16,182 nt of DNA from DATDMG01 sp036518955. Its GTDB lineage: Bacteria; Actinomycetota; Actinomycetes; Actinomycetales; Kineosporiaceae. Position 1 is the stretch's first letter, and every line of letters begins with the position of its first letter. The stretch is taken from NCBI GenBank assembly GCA_036518955.1, contig DATDMG010000402.1, forward strand, positions 1-16,182, read 5' to 3'. This document shows positions 1 through 7,219 of the stretch, one piece after another. The translations under genes and the position numbers were made by a program. The notes beneath the pieces are model-generated. The model made no database searches. It saw nothing but the letters and a program-made list of their open reading frames with translations, and had not been told where the DNA came from.

Positions 1-1
1 G

Positions 2-1243
2 TGGGTGCCGGCGCTCGTGGTCGGGCTGGTCGGCGCGACGGGGTCGCTCGTCGTGCGGCGGTGGCGCCCGGCGGAGCCGGTGGTGGGCGACGACTGGAGC
101 CGCCTCGCACCCCGGGCGTCCTACCTGATCCAAGCGGTCGCCGCACTGGTCATCCTGTCGGCGTCGGTGTTCGGCCACGCCTGGTGGCTGCCGCTCGCGA
201 CGCTGCTCGGGGTACCTGCGCTCGGCGCCCTCCTCGCGGTGTCGTTCGCGGTCGCCGCAGGGGTGATCCGGCTGGCCGCGTGGCCCCTCGGCGGCGCCCA
301 CGGATGGCACGTCGGCTGGGGCCGTGCGGGCGGCACAGCCGCCTGGCTGACCGGCGCGGTCGCGCTGGCCATGCTCGCCGCCCAGGTCGCGATGGCGCTC
401 GGTCACGGCCTGACACCGGGTCGGGCCCGGGTGGCCCTGGCCGCGCTCTGGCTGGTCCCGCTGGCGGCCGTGGCCGGGTGGGCCGCGCTGCGCACCGTCC
501 TGGGCGGCGCCTCGGCGTGGTGGGCAGCGGCCGCCGGCGGTGGGGTGCCGGCCGTCGTGGCACTGATCCTGGGCGTGGGCGCCGCCGCGCCGCAGGCGTT
601 CCGGCAGACGGTGAGCACCGAACTGGCGATCGGCGCCTTCCTGGCGGTCGTGCTCCTGGTCGACGAGTTGAGGCGGCGCACCCGCGGGCTGCTGTTCACC
701 GGGTCCGCGGTCCTGGTGGCCGGCGCTCCCCTTGCCGTCACCTGGGCCCTCGACCAGGGCACCGGGTGGACGCTGCGGACGGCGCTGGTCCCGGTCGTAG
801 GGGCGCTGATGGTGCTGGTCACGGTCGTGGTGGCGCACCTGGTGTTCCTGGGCGCCCAGTACCTGGTCATCGATGGGCACGCCCATACCGACCACGCCGA
901 CCTGCTCACCCTCGAGGAGGCCTCGGCCTTCCTCGACTGGCGCTCGGTGGAGAGCGGACGGCCGCCGCTGTCCCCGCGCGCCCTACGCCGGGCCCGGATC
1001 GTGTTCCCGACCCCGGACTCGCCGCACGGCCCGATCCAGGCCAAGGTGTCGGAGATCTTCGACAGTGACTTCCCACCCTTCTGGAAGAACTTCCTGGTGC
1101 TGCGCACCCAACCGGCGCCGGCGGGCGGACGGCAGCTGCGCATCGACGTCCACGTCGTGCGCGGTCTCGACAGCGTCGGAGCGGAGGCCGAGCCCGTCCC
1201 GCCGGCCATCCTGATCCACCTTCCCGAGCCGACGTCCGGATGA
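2..1243 (+). CDS. Polytopic membrane protein of unknown function (5' partial)
   Basis: The frame is open at the left edge, so the true start lies upstream; a GTG at position 5 is the first possible start inside the window. Counting from that GTG (412 codons), hydrophobic segments lie at about residues 40-58, 62-92, 110-133, 142-162, 172-195, 207-220, 229-249 and 259-289. That predicts about eight membrane helices. A soluble C-terminal tail of roughly 120 residues follows, probably cytoplasmic. The tail opens with a His/Asp-rich stretch (GHAHTDHADLL, about 291-301) and later contains an aromatic stretch (DSDFPPFWKNF). I do not recognise the family and assign no function. Codon use looks like that of its neighbours. 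It converges on the SGNH hydrolase gene, with a strong hairpin between the two. The coding call is secure because the hydrophobic pattern is coherent only in this frame. Confidence 0.8.
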   Translation, partial: WVPALVVGLVGATGSLVVRRWRPAEPVVGDDWSRLAPRASYLIQAVAALVILSASVFGHAWWLPLATLLGVPALGALLAVSFAVAAGVIRLAAWPLGGAHGWHVGWGRAGGTAAWLTGAVALAMLAAQVAMALGHGLTPGRARVALAALWLVPLAAVAGWAALRTVLGGASAWWAAAAGGGVPAVVALILGVGAAAPQAFRQTVSTELAIGAFLAVVLLVDELRRRTRGLLFTGSAVLVAGAPLAVTWALDQGTGWTLRTALVPVVGALMVLVTVVVAHLVFLGAQYLVIDGHAHTDHADLLTLEEASAFLDWRSVESGRPPLSPRALRRARIVFPTPDSPHGPIQAKVSEIFDSDFPPFWKNFLVLRTQPAPAGGRQLRIDVHVVRGLDSVGAEAEPVPPAILIHLPEPTSG

Positions 1244-1375
1244 CCTCGGGCACCGACCGGCCGCCGCGGCGCGGTCACCGCCCCGGCCAGCTCGTCGCCC
1301 CCGGTAGCCGGTCAGCGGGTTCACCGGGTGACCGCCCCGGGCCGTTCAGTCGGCGGCCCCCAGCAGCCGCGGGCG

Positions 1376-1408
1376 ACCGCCCCCGCCGGCGAGCCCGCCG
1401 GGGGCGGT
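1376..1408. terminator. GC-rich hairpin between convergent genes
   Basis: A perfect 10-bp inverted repeat (ACCGCCCCCG / CGGGGGCGGT) encloses a 13-nt loop. It sits in the 188-bp gap between two convergent genes, 24 bp from the stop of the SGNH hydrolase gene. There is no T-tract on either strand, as is common for actinomycete terminators. A bidirectional termination role is inferred from position and stem strength. Confidence 0.5.
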
Positions 1409-1431
1409 GCGCGGCGACGCGGCGGGTCTGG

Positions 1432-2442
1432 TCATCGCCCCGCGCCCGGGTGGGGGCGCACCAGGGGGTCGAGCGCGGGCAGGTAGCCCCGGGCCTGCCC
1501 GGCCGCGGTCGGATGGTACGCGTTCCGGTCGCCCGGGCCGTTGATCCAGGACTGGCCGTCGGGGGCACACAGGCCGTGCCCGGCGAACCGGCCTCGGACG
1601 TCGACGAACGTCGCCCCGAACAGTCCCGATGTCCTGGCCAGCACGCCGTCCAGCAGATCGGTGCCGTCGTTCAGGGCCCGGCGCCGGGCGACGTCCGGAG
1701 CAGTACCGGGGCAGGGGCCCAGTTCGAACAGCCGGGGGTACCCGAGGACGACCAGGCGCGCGCGCGGCGCCCACGCCTTGATCGCCGTCAGAGTGAGGGC
1801 CAGCTGGACCGGGACGTCGGTCATGGCCACCACCCGGGCGACCGCCATCGCGAGAGTGCACGCGCGGTCCTTGCTGGCGAACGCGCACACCCCCACCACC
1901 GCCGCGAACCCTACGTCGTTGCCCCCCATGGTGACCGTGATCAGGGTGCTGTCCCGGGGGACCTGGGGGAGTTGCCGGCTGCGAACCGTCGAGATCCGGG
2001 CACCCGAGCAGGCGAGGAACGACAACCTGGTCCCGGGGTGGCCGCCGGCCCACAGCACCGGATACGCCAGGGCGGTGCGGCGGCACGGGGCGCCGTCGTC
2101 ATCGACGCCGGTTCCGGTACCCACCGCGGGCGCGCCCTCCCCCGCGCTCGTGCCCACGCCCGCGGAGAACGAGTCCCCGAGAGCGGCGTAGCCACCCACC
2201 GTGACTGCCGGGCCCGCGGCGACCGGGCCCGCGGCGACCACCGCGGGCGCCGGCAGTGCGACCGCGGGCGCCGGCAGTGCGACGGCCTCGCCGGCCTCGA
2301 CGGCCGGCACCACGAGCACCGCCGCGAGCACCACCGCGGCCCGGCGGAGGACCGACGTCCACGCCCGGGACGCCCGGACCTGACGCCGGCGCGACCGGCA
2401 GGGCGGTCCGGGGCGCGCGTGACCAGAGGTGGTGTCGTTCAC
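1432..2442 (-). CDS. Secreted SGNH/GDSL-family hydrolase (lipase/esterase-like)
   Basis: This 336-residue protein is probably an exported lipase or esterase. A basic N-region (RSRRRQVRASR, 17-27) precedes a hydrophobic stretch (about 34-48), giving a Sec-type signal peptide. A low-complexity Ala/Pro/Val linker (about 51-80) follows. The catalytic domain shows the SGNH blocks: GDSFSAG with nucleophile Ser91, a Gly block in ACSGA (Gly147), GGND with Asn175, and YHPTAAGQ with His310. The Ser block sits close to the start of the mature domain, as in actinomycete SGNH enzymes. The residue three before the His is Asn307 rather than the Asp of the usual DxxH; Asp305 is five before it. Some actinomycete relatives use a main-chain carbonyl instead of this Asp. 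The start codon is GTG, and the ribosome site (GGGGG region) is weak, so the start is less certain than the fold. The substrate cannot be inferred. Confidence 0.88.
   Translation of the reverse strand: MNDTTSGHARPGPPCRSRRRQVRASRAWTSVLRRAAVVLAAVLVVPAVEAGEAVALPAPAVALPAPAVVAAGPVAAGPAVTVGGYAALGDSFSAGVGTSAGEGAPAVGTGTGVDDDGAPCRRTALAYPVLWAGGHPGTRLSFLACSGARISTVRSRQLPQVPRDSTLITVTMGGNDVGFAAVVGVCAFASKDRACTLAMAVARVVAMTDVPVQLALTLTAIKAWAPRARLVVLGYPRLFELGPCPGTAPDVARRRALNDGTDLLDGVLARTSGLFGATFVDVRGRFAGHGLCAPDGQSWINGPGDRNAYHPTAAGQARGYLPALDPLVRPHPGAGR
2210..2281. repeat. Intragenic tandem repeats in the SGNH linker
   Basis: There are two perfect 15-bp copies at 2210-2239 and two perfect 21-bp copies at 2240-2281. 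On the coding strand they encode Ala/Pro/Val/Gly-rich repeats (ALPAPAV twice, then AAGPV/AAGPA) just after the signal peptide. Both units are multiples of three, so copy-number change lengthens or shortens the linker without breaking the frame. Confidence 0.85.
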
Positions 2443-2560
2443 GTGATGCCCCCGTCCCCCGTCCGGTCACAGAACGTGCCCGGTATGTGCCACTCCTCCA
2501 TAGTGCCTTGCCGCCCTCGCCGACGGAACAGGATGAGCCGCACTCGTGCCGGACGCCCCG

Positions 2561-2961
2561 ACGGTGGTGGTGACCTTGCTGGATTGGCCGCGAGATTCCT
2601 GACCAGGGCGCGTCGCGCTGGGCAGGAAACCGGGCGAACCTGGAACCGGTCGCAGCCTCGCCTCGCCTCGCCTTCGTCCAGGCGGACATCACCGACCGCG
2701 CCGCCATGGACATCGAGAGCGGGTCCTGGCCGGAAACGCACCCGCCCCGACCGAATTCCCCCCATTCTGCGAGCACGGCGGGACCGGATCTGATCGCCCG
2801 CGCGTACGCCCGTACCCATGGCCTCGCATCTGCATCACGCGTCGTTCCAACAACTACGGGCCGTATCAGTTCCCGGAAAAGTGATCCCAGTGTTCGTGAC
2901 GAATCTCCTGAACGGCCTCGACGTCCCCCTGTACGGGGACGGCGGCAACGTGCGGGACTGA
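2561..2961 (+). pseudogene. rmlB: Decayed rmlB (dTDP-glucose 4,6-dehydratase) relic
   Basis: Three reading frames must be stitched to recover RmlB-like sequence. VVVTLLD (2564-2584, frame of 2561) resembles the beta-2 strand. After a shift, AGNRANLEPVAASPRLAF and VQADITDRAAMD (2622-2711) match the next part of the Rossmann domain. The sequence then jumps directly to IESGSWPETH (from 2709), so about 60 residues that should contain the TDE motif are missing. The YxxxK catalytic motif, normally YSASK, reads HSAST (Tyr codon now CAT at 2763, Lys codon now ACG at 2775). A second frameshift after THGL leads to ICITRRSNNYGPYQFPEK (2831-2881). A one-base loss near 2880 shifts again into VIPVFVTNLLNGLDVPLYG (2881-2937) and GDGGNVRD, then a stop at 2959-2961. 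The active enzyme makes dTDP-4-keto-6-deoxyglucose for rhamnose synthesis; this copy cannot. The 5' edge is blurred, and possible remnants reach back to about 2520. Confidence 0.85.
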
Positions 2962-2975
2962 CCGCACGTCCGCTC

Positions 2976-3240
2976 GAGGCGTGCGGCGCGGACGCGACCG
3001 CGTCCGGGGCGACGACCTGGTTCGAGCGGGCCCGGGCGGTCTTCGAGCTCCTCGGCGCCGACCCGGGGCGAGTGCGGCCGACGACGTCCGAGGCGTTCGC
3101 CCGGCCGGCGCCGCGGCCCGCGTGGTCCGTGCTGGGCCACGACGGGTGGGCCGCGGCCGGTCTCGCCCCGATGCGCCCCTGGGACGTCGCCCTGCGCGAG
3201 GCGGTCGCCGAGGGCGCCGTCCTGGACCCTGCCCCGGAGG
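2976..3240 (+). pseudogene. rmlD: C-terminal fragment of rmlD (dTDP-4-dehydrorhamnose reductase)
   Basis: The stretch beginning ATASGATTWFERARAVFELL and continuing through GADPGRVRPTTSEAF, ARPAPRPAWSVLGHDGW and AAAGLAPMRPWDVALREAV is the characteristic C-terminal end of RmlD. In that family a substrate-domain TTW..FA motif is followed by RPAPRP.YSVL and W..AL. Only about the last 70 of roughly 290-300 residues remain. The NAD(P)-binding domain and catalytic residues are absent and there is no start codon context. It begins about 15 bp after the rmlB relic stops, so a deletion probably removed the rmlB 3' end and most of rmlD from an adjacent rmlB-rmlD pair. The fragment has no stop of its own and stays open into the LCP gene. 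In an intact pathway RmlD makes dTDP-L-rhamnose. Confidence 0.82.
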
Positions 3241-3404
3241 CGACCCCGGCGCACGCTGACCGGCCGGGCCTGGCCGAGCGCACCGCTCCCGGCGCGCGGT
3301 GGCCGGGGCCTTGGGTAATCATGCGGTGTGCGGATGCGTTCGGTGCGATCCGCGAGGACGCTCCAGGAGGGGGCTCGAGGGCCGCTCGGGAAGGCGGGAT
3401 CAGC

Positions 3405-4958
3405 GTGACGACTCTGGGCAACCAGCCGCAACAGGCACCCCACGCCACGGACGGCGGAGCGGGGGGATCGCCGGGAGCGCTGCCGGGCCGGGGTCGGCAT
3501 GCCGGGGCGGAGCGGACCGAGGGGTTCGGCAGCGTCGTCACCTGGACGGTGCTCGGCAGCCTGGTCCCCGGGGCGGGCCTGCTGGCGGCGGGGCGGCGCC
3601 GGACGGGTAGGGCGGTCCTCGGCACGGCCGTGCTGATCACGGCGACCGCAGCGGTCATCGCTGTCCGGGTGGACCCGGTCACCCTGACGCGCACCCTGAT
3701 GGTCGCGCCGGACCGGCTGGTCATGGCGGTCGCCGGGCTCACGCTGGTGCTGTTGTCCTGGGGCGTGACGGTCGTCGCGACGTACCTGACGCTCTGCCGG
3801 CAGGCGACCCTCAGCCCCCGGCAGCGCGGGCTCGGCGCCGCGCTGGTCACCGCGATCGTCGGCGTGGTGGCGGTGCCGGCGGCGGCCGTGGCGAGCGACG
3901 GGCTGATCGCCCGCACGACACTGACCTCGCTCTTCGGCGACCCGGCGAGCCGCCTCGGGCACGGTCGGGGGCCGCAGGACCAGGCGGCGCCCTGGGCATC
4001 CGCACCGAGGGTGAACGTGCTGCTGATGGGCGGCGACTCGGGCGCAGACCGGATCGGGGTCCGGCCGGACACGATGGTCGTCGCCAGTATCGACACGCAC
4101 AGCGGTGACACCGTCCTGATCAGCCTTCCGCGCAACCTGCAGCGCGTGCCGTTCCCACCGGACAGCCCGGCCGTCCGGGAGTACCCGAACGGCTTCTACT
4201 GCTACAACAGCGCCACCGGCACGAACACCGAGTGCCTGCTGAACTCGCTCTGGCAGTTCGGCGACGAGCACGCGCAGTACTACCCGGGCGATCCGCACCC
4301 CGGCCTGACGGCGACGATCCAGGGCGCCGAGCAGGTCACCGGTCTGCAGATCGACGACTACGTGATGCTCAACCTGCGCGGTTTCCAGGACTTCATCGAC
4401 ATCATCGGCGGCCTGGAGGTCAACGTCACCGAACGGCTGCCCGTGGGCGGGAACGTCGAACATCCGGTCGCGACGTCCTGGCTGGAACCGGGCCGGCAGA
4501 AGCTCACCGGCTACCTGACCCTCTGGTACGCCCGCTCGCGCTGGTCGACGACGGACTACGACCGCATGCGCCGGCAGCGCTGCGTCATCGGCGACCTGGT
4601 CCATCAGGTCGATCCGGTCACGGTCGCGCTGCGGTTCCCGAGGGTCGCCGAGACACTGCAACAGAACCTGCAGACGTCGATCGCTCTCGAGGACCTCGGG
4701 GCCTGGGTGACCCTGGCGCAGCGCATCAAGCAGTCCCACCTGCGAAGTCTCACGTTCACCGACCAAGTGATCAACACAGCCCGACCCGACGTCGAGCGGA
4801 TGCGCGCGCTGGTCCAGCAGGCCCTCACGCCGCCCCCCGCGACCGCGCCCTCGACCGCCGGTGCGCCACCCTCGACCGGCGTGACGGCGGGCGCGGGCGA
4901 GTCGCCGACCGCGACCGCTGGCTCCGCAACGGCCCAGGACCTGGCCCGGCTCTGCTGA
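3405..4958 (+). CDS. LytR-CpsA-Psr (LCP) family cell-wall glycopolymer transferase
   Basis: LCP enzymes transfer glycopolymers from undecaprenyl carriers to peptidoglycan (arabinogalactan or teichoic-acid-like polymers) on the outer face of the membrane. I start it at the GTG at 3405, which has an AAGGCGGGA ribosome site just upstream and gives 517 residues; codons upstream in the same frame are rml relic. The cytoplasmic N-terminus (1-40) is followed by four hydrophobic segments (about 46-63, 70-88, 104-130, 143-165). The LCP domain starts at about residue 202. It shows VNVLLMGGDSG (Asp211), the RPDTMVV motif (Arg220, Asp222), LISLPRNL (Arg243) and, near the end, LWYARSR and DYDRMRRQR (384-392). 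Those Arg and Asp residues are the conserved pyrophosphate/metal-binding set. The tail from about 470 is Pro/Thr/Ala-rich. Four helices before the domain are more than the single anchor of classical LCP proteins. Which polymer it attaches is unknown; the rml relic suggests a rhamnose-containing one. Confidence 0.9.
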   Translation: MTTLGNQPQQAPHATDGGAGGSPGALPGRGRHAGAERTEGFGSVVTWTVLGSLVPGAGLLAAGRRRTGRAVLGTAVLITATAAVIAVRVDPVTLTRTLMVAPDRLVMAVAGLTLVLLSWGVTVVATYLTLCRQATLSPRQRGLGAALVTAIVGVVAVPAAAVASDGLIARTTLTSLFGDPASRLGHGRGPQDQAAPWASAPRVNVLLMGGDSGADRIGVRPDTMVVASIDTHSGDTVLISLPRNLQRVPFPPDSPAVREYPNGFYCYNSATGTNTECLLNSLWQFGDEHAQYYPGDPHPGLTATIQGAEQVTGLQIDDYVMLNLRGFQDFIDIIGGLEVNVTERLPVGGNVEHPVATSWLEPGRQKLTGYLTLWYARSRWSTTDYDRMRRQRCVIGDLVHQVDPVTVALRFPRVAETLQQNLQTSIALEDLGAWVTLAQRIKQSHLRSLTFTDQVINTARPDVERMRALVQQALTPPPATAPSTAGAPPSTGVTAGAGESPTATAGSATAQDLARLC

Positions 4959-4960
4959 CC

Positions 4961-5018
4961 GCGCGGCCGCACGGGGTCCTCAGCGGCCGCACGGGGTCGC
5001 TCAGCGGCCGCAGGTCGG
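4961..5018. repeat. 2.5-copy imperfect 20/21-bp tandem repeat with GCGGCCGC cores
   Basis: The unit is GCGGCCGCACGGGGTC followed by a short tail. It occurs at 4961-4980 and 4981-5001, with a partial third copy from 5002. Each copy carries the 8-bp palindrome GCGGCCGC, so neighbouring copies can pair as 8-bp stems. It fills the 94-bp gap between the convergent LCP and protease genes, so a role in termination for both is possible but unproven. Confidence 0.7.
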
Positions 5019-5052
5019 TCGGCGCCGGCCCGGTGCGATCGACCGCGGGAGG

Positions 5053-6129
5053 TCAGAACACGCTGGCGCCGTAGGCGTTCAGGGCCGCCACCACCGGCTG
5101 GAAGAACGTGACGCCCCCCGAGGTGCAGTTGCCGCTGCCACCGGAGGTGAGCCCGTAGGCCGTCGTCCCCGAATAGAGCGGGCCGCCGCTGTCACCCGGC
5201 TCCGCGCAGACCGTCGTCCGGATCAGGCCGCTGACGGAACCCTCCGCGTAGTTCACGGTCGCGTCCAGGGCGGTGACGCGGCCGCTGTGGACGCCTGTGG
5301 TGCTGCCGCGGCGGGTGACCGTCTGGCCGACGGCCGGCGTCCCGGCCGTGGCGATGTCCTGGCCGCCGACCGTGCCCGCGGCGGTGACGTCGGCGTTCGT
5401 GTACCGCACGAGCGCGTAGTCGTGGCCGGGGAAGCTGCTGCTCACGGTGCTCCCCAGGGTGGTCGTCCGCGCGCTGTCGGCGTACCAGGTCGGCGCGACG
5501 TTTCCGCAGTGACCCGCGGTGAGGAAGTAGTCGGCCTCGTCGACGTGCACGTTGAACCCGAGCGAGCAACGGTAGCCGCTGCCGTAGATGGGGTCGCCGC
5601 CGGAGATCCTCGGGGAGAGCACGCCGGCGACGGACTCCAGCCGGACGGCGTCCCCCAGAGCGGCGGCCGCGCTGGTCACGCGCTGCAGGGTGGCACCCGC
5701 GACGGTGCTGTCGTAGGTGACCACGATCTGGTTCGCCTGCGGGTCCAACGCCCAGCTCGTGCCCGGGACGGCGGCCCTGGCGGCGAGCCTGGCGGTGGCG
5801 GACCGCAGGCTGGCGGCGGTGTGCTTGACCTTCCTCGGGACGGCCCCGGCCTGGCCGGCCGTCGTGGCGGCCCCGTCGTCCGTGACCGTGACGACGGGTC
5901 GGTTGGCGGAGTCGAGGTAGGCGCCGGGCGTCCGGTCACCGAGCATCGTCCGGACCTTCGCCAGGACCTGCGCCGACACCGCGGGGTCGGTGGAGGGCAC
6001 CGGGTCGGCCGCCGCCGGGCCGGCGGCCAGGACGGTGGCGGTGAGGACGGCGGTGAGGACGGCGACGGCGGCCGGCGACCCGGCGGCCGCCGGCGACGGC
6101 CGCCGGACGAGGGAGCGGCGAATGCTCAT
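5053..6129 (-). CDS. Secreted S1-family serine protease (streptogrisin/alpha-lytic type) with pro-region
   Basis: This is a 358-residue pre-pro-protease. The ATG at 6129 is favoured over an upstream in-frame ATG at 6201 because a perfect AGGAGG (complement of 6138-6143) lies 8 nt before it and a signal peptide starts at once (MSIRRSLVRR, hydrophobic 18-36, likely cleavage near 41). Residues about 42-174 form a pro-region of the alpha-lytic/streptogrisin kind, which acts as a folding chaperone and inhibitor. The mature enzyme probably begins at ISGGDPIYG (175). The triad is visible: His207 in TAGHC, Asp237 in HDYALV and Ser314 in GDSGGP. Cys188/Cys208 and Cys308/Cys335 fit the usual two disulfides. 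Cleavage specificity cannot be told from sequence by eye. It follows egtD on the same strand after 94 bp, with a hairpin in the gap, so it is probably transcribed separately. Confidence 0.93.
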   Translation of the reverse strand: MSIRRSLVRRPSPAAAGSPAAVAVLTAVLTATVLAAGPAAADPVPSTDPAVSAQVLAKVRTMLGDRTPGAYLDSANRPVVTVTDDGAATTAGQAGAVPRKVKHTAASLRSATARLAARAAVPGTSWALDPQANQIVVTYDSTVAGATLQRVTSAAAALGDAVRLESVAGVLSPRISGGDPIYGSGYRCSLGFNVHVDEADYFLTAGHCGNVAPTWYADSARTTTLGSTVSSSFPGHDYALVRYTNADVTAAGTVGGQDIATAGTPAVGQTVTRRGSTTGVHSGRVTALDATVNYAEGSVSGLIRTTVCAEPGDSGGPLYSGTTAYGLTSGGSGNCTSGGVTFFQPVVAALNAYGASVF

Positions 6130-6174
6130 GGCGGAATCCTCCTGCCCGGAGGGGTCCCGCGCGCAGTGGGCCGA

Positions 6175-6190
6175 CCCGCCCGACGGCGGG
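6175..6190 (-). terminator. Small hairpin after egtD
   Basis: A perfect 6-bp stem (CCCGCC / GGCGGG) with a 4-nt loop lies 34 bp past the egtD stop and 45 bp before the protease start. It may end or attenuate the egt transcript. No T-tract follows, so the role is inferred. Confidence 0.35.
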
Positions 6191-6223
6191 ACGAACGGCA
6201 TGATCGCGGCGGCTCGGCGAGGG

Positions 6224-7219
6224 CTACTGCCGGGGAGCGGCGGCTTGCCAGAGAGACAGCGAGAACAAGCTCTCGTCGTCCGTCCACCAGCCGGCGCAGG
6301 CGAACCCGGCGGCCTGCAGCTCGGCGGTGAGCGATTCCCGGCGGAACTTCGCCGAGATCTCGGTGCGCAGCTCCTCCCCCGGTGCGAAAGTGACCTCGAG
6401 CTGGGCCCGCGGGACGTCGACCCGCACCGCCCGCCGGGCCCGCAGCCGCATCTCGATCCACTCCCGGTCCGGGTCCCAGACCGCGACGTGCGCGAAGTCG
6501 GACCGGTCGAAGTCGGCCCCGAGCCGCCGGTTCAGCACCGCCAGGACGTTGAGGTTGAAGGCCGCCGTGACTCCCGCGGCGTCGTCGTAGGCGGGCACCA
6601 GGATGCGCTCGGGCTTGACCAGGTCGGCGCCGAGGAGGAAGTGCTCGCCAGGGGCCAGCAGCGCCCGGACGGCGGCCAGGAACCGGGCCCGCGGAGCCGG
6701 CTCGAGATTGCCGATCGTGCTGCCGAGGAAGGCGACGAGCCGGTGCGCGCCGGGCGGCAGCAGCCCGAGCTGGGTCTCGAAGTCGGCCCGGACCAGGGTC
6801 ACGTCCAGGTCCGGGTGATCCCGGGCCAGCCCGAGGGCGGCACCCCGCAGGGCCGCCTCGCTGACGTCCAGGGCCAGGTACCGCGCGGACCGGCGGCCGG
6901 CGGTCAGCGCGTCCAGCAGCAGGCGGGTCTTGTCCGACGACCCGGAGCCGAGCTCGACCAGCGTGCTGGCGCCGCACCGCCGGACGATGTCACCGGCGTA
7001 CCGGGCCAGGATCTGCCGCTCGCAGCGGGTCGGGTAGTACTCGGGCAGCCGGGTGATCTCCTCGAAGAGCTCACTGCCGATCTGGTCGTAGAACCACCTC
7101 GGCGGCAGCGCCTTCGGGACCGCGGCGAACCCGCGGCGGACGTCGGCACGAAGGGTCACGTCGTCGAAGTCCGCGGGCAGGTGGTCGACGAACCGGGCGG
7201 ACTGCTGGGCGGTGGGCAT
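6224..7219 (-). CDS. egtD: EgtD, L-histidine N-alpha-methyltransferase
   Basis: EgtD uses three S-adenosylmethionines to trimethylate the alpha-amino group of histidine, giving hercynine, the first committed ergothioneine intermediate. The protein is 331 residues; the mycobacterial enzyme has about 320. The SAM site is ELGSGSSDKT (89-98). The histidine-binding residues known from the M. smegmatis enzyme have clear equivalents at a constant offset of five: Tyr61 in LPEYYPTR, Asn171 in GSTIGNLEP, Tyr211 in PAYDDAAGV, and Glu287 and Ser289 in RTEIS. That makes true EgtD activity very likely. I choose the ATG at 7219, which is preceded by AGGAG six nt upstream; an in-frame ATG at 7255 adds 12 unconserved residues. 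It is last in the egt cluster, 101 bp after egtC. This is the longest gap in the set and may contain its own promoter. Confidence 0.95.
   Translation of the reverse strand: MPTAQQSARFVDHLPADFDDVTLRADVRRGFAAVPKALPPRWFYDQIGSELFEEITRLPEYYPTRCERQILARYAGDIVRRCGASTLVELGSGSSDKTRLLLDALTAGRRSARYLALDVSEAALRGAALGLARDHPDLDVTLVRADFETQLGLLPPGAHRLVAFLGSTIGNLEPAPRARFLAAVRALLAPGEHFLLGADLVKPERILVPAYDDAAGVTAAFNLNVLAVLNRRLGADFDRSDFAHVAVWDPDREWIEMRLRARRAVRVDVPRAQLEVTFAPGEELRTEISAKFRRESLTAELQAAGFACAGWWTDDESLFSLSLWQAAAPRQ

Noticed and set aside
3311..3322. TTGGGTAATCAT as an LCP promoter -10 element
   Set aside because: TAATCA resembles a -10 box but I found no acceptable -35 at 16-18 bp, so it is not listed as a feature.
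2443..3404. Insertion sequence as the cause of rml gene decay
   Set aside because: No transposase fragment, terminal inverted repeats or target duplication can be seen; the pattern is deletions and frameshifts only.
2099..4135. 678-codon antisense ORF opposite the rml relic and LCP gene
   Set aside because: It is Arg/Ser/Pro/Thr-rich with no domain pattern, and the opposite strand carries recognisable RmlB, RmlD and LCP motifs. It is a GC-bias shadow.
2835..4766. 643-codon antisense ORF opposite the LCP gene
   Set aside because: Low-complexity Arg/Asp/Gln composition typical of a shadow frame; the LCP frame on the + strand explains the region.
4961..5018. Possible CRISPR-like repeats
   Set aside because: The copies are directly adjacent with no spacers and there are only two and a half of them; it is a simple tandem repeat.
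6130..6201. In-frame upstream ATG at 6201 extending the protease by 24 residues
   Set aside because: It would bury the AGGAGG site and put 24 polar residues before an otherwise normal signal peptide.
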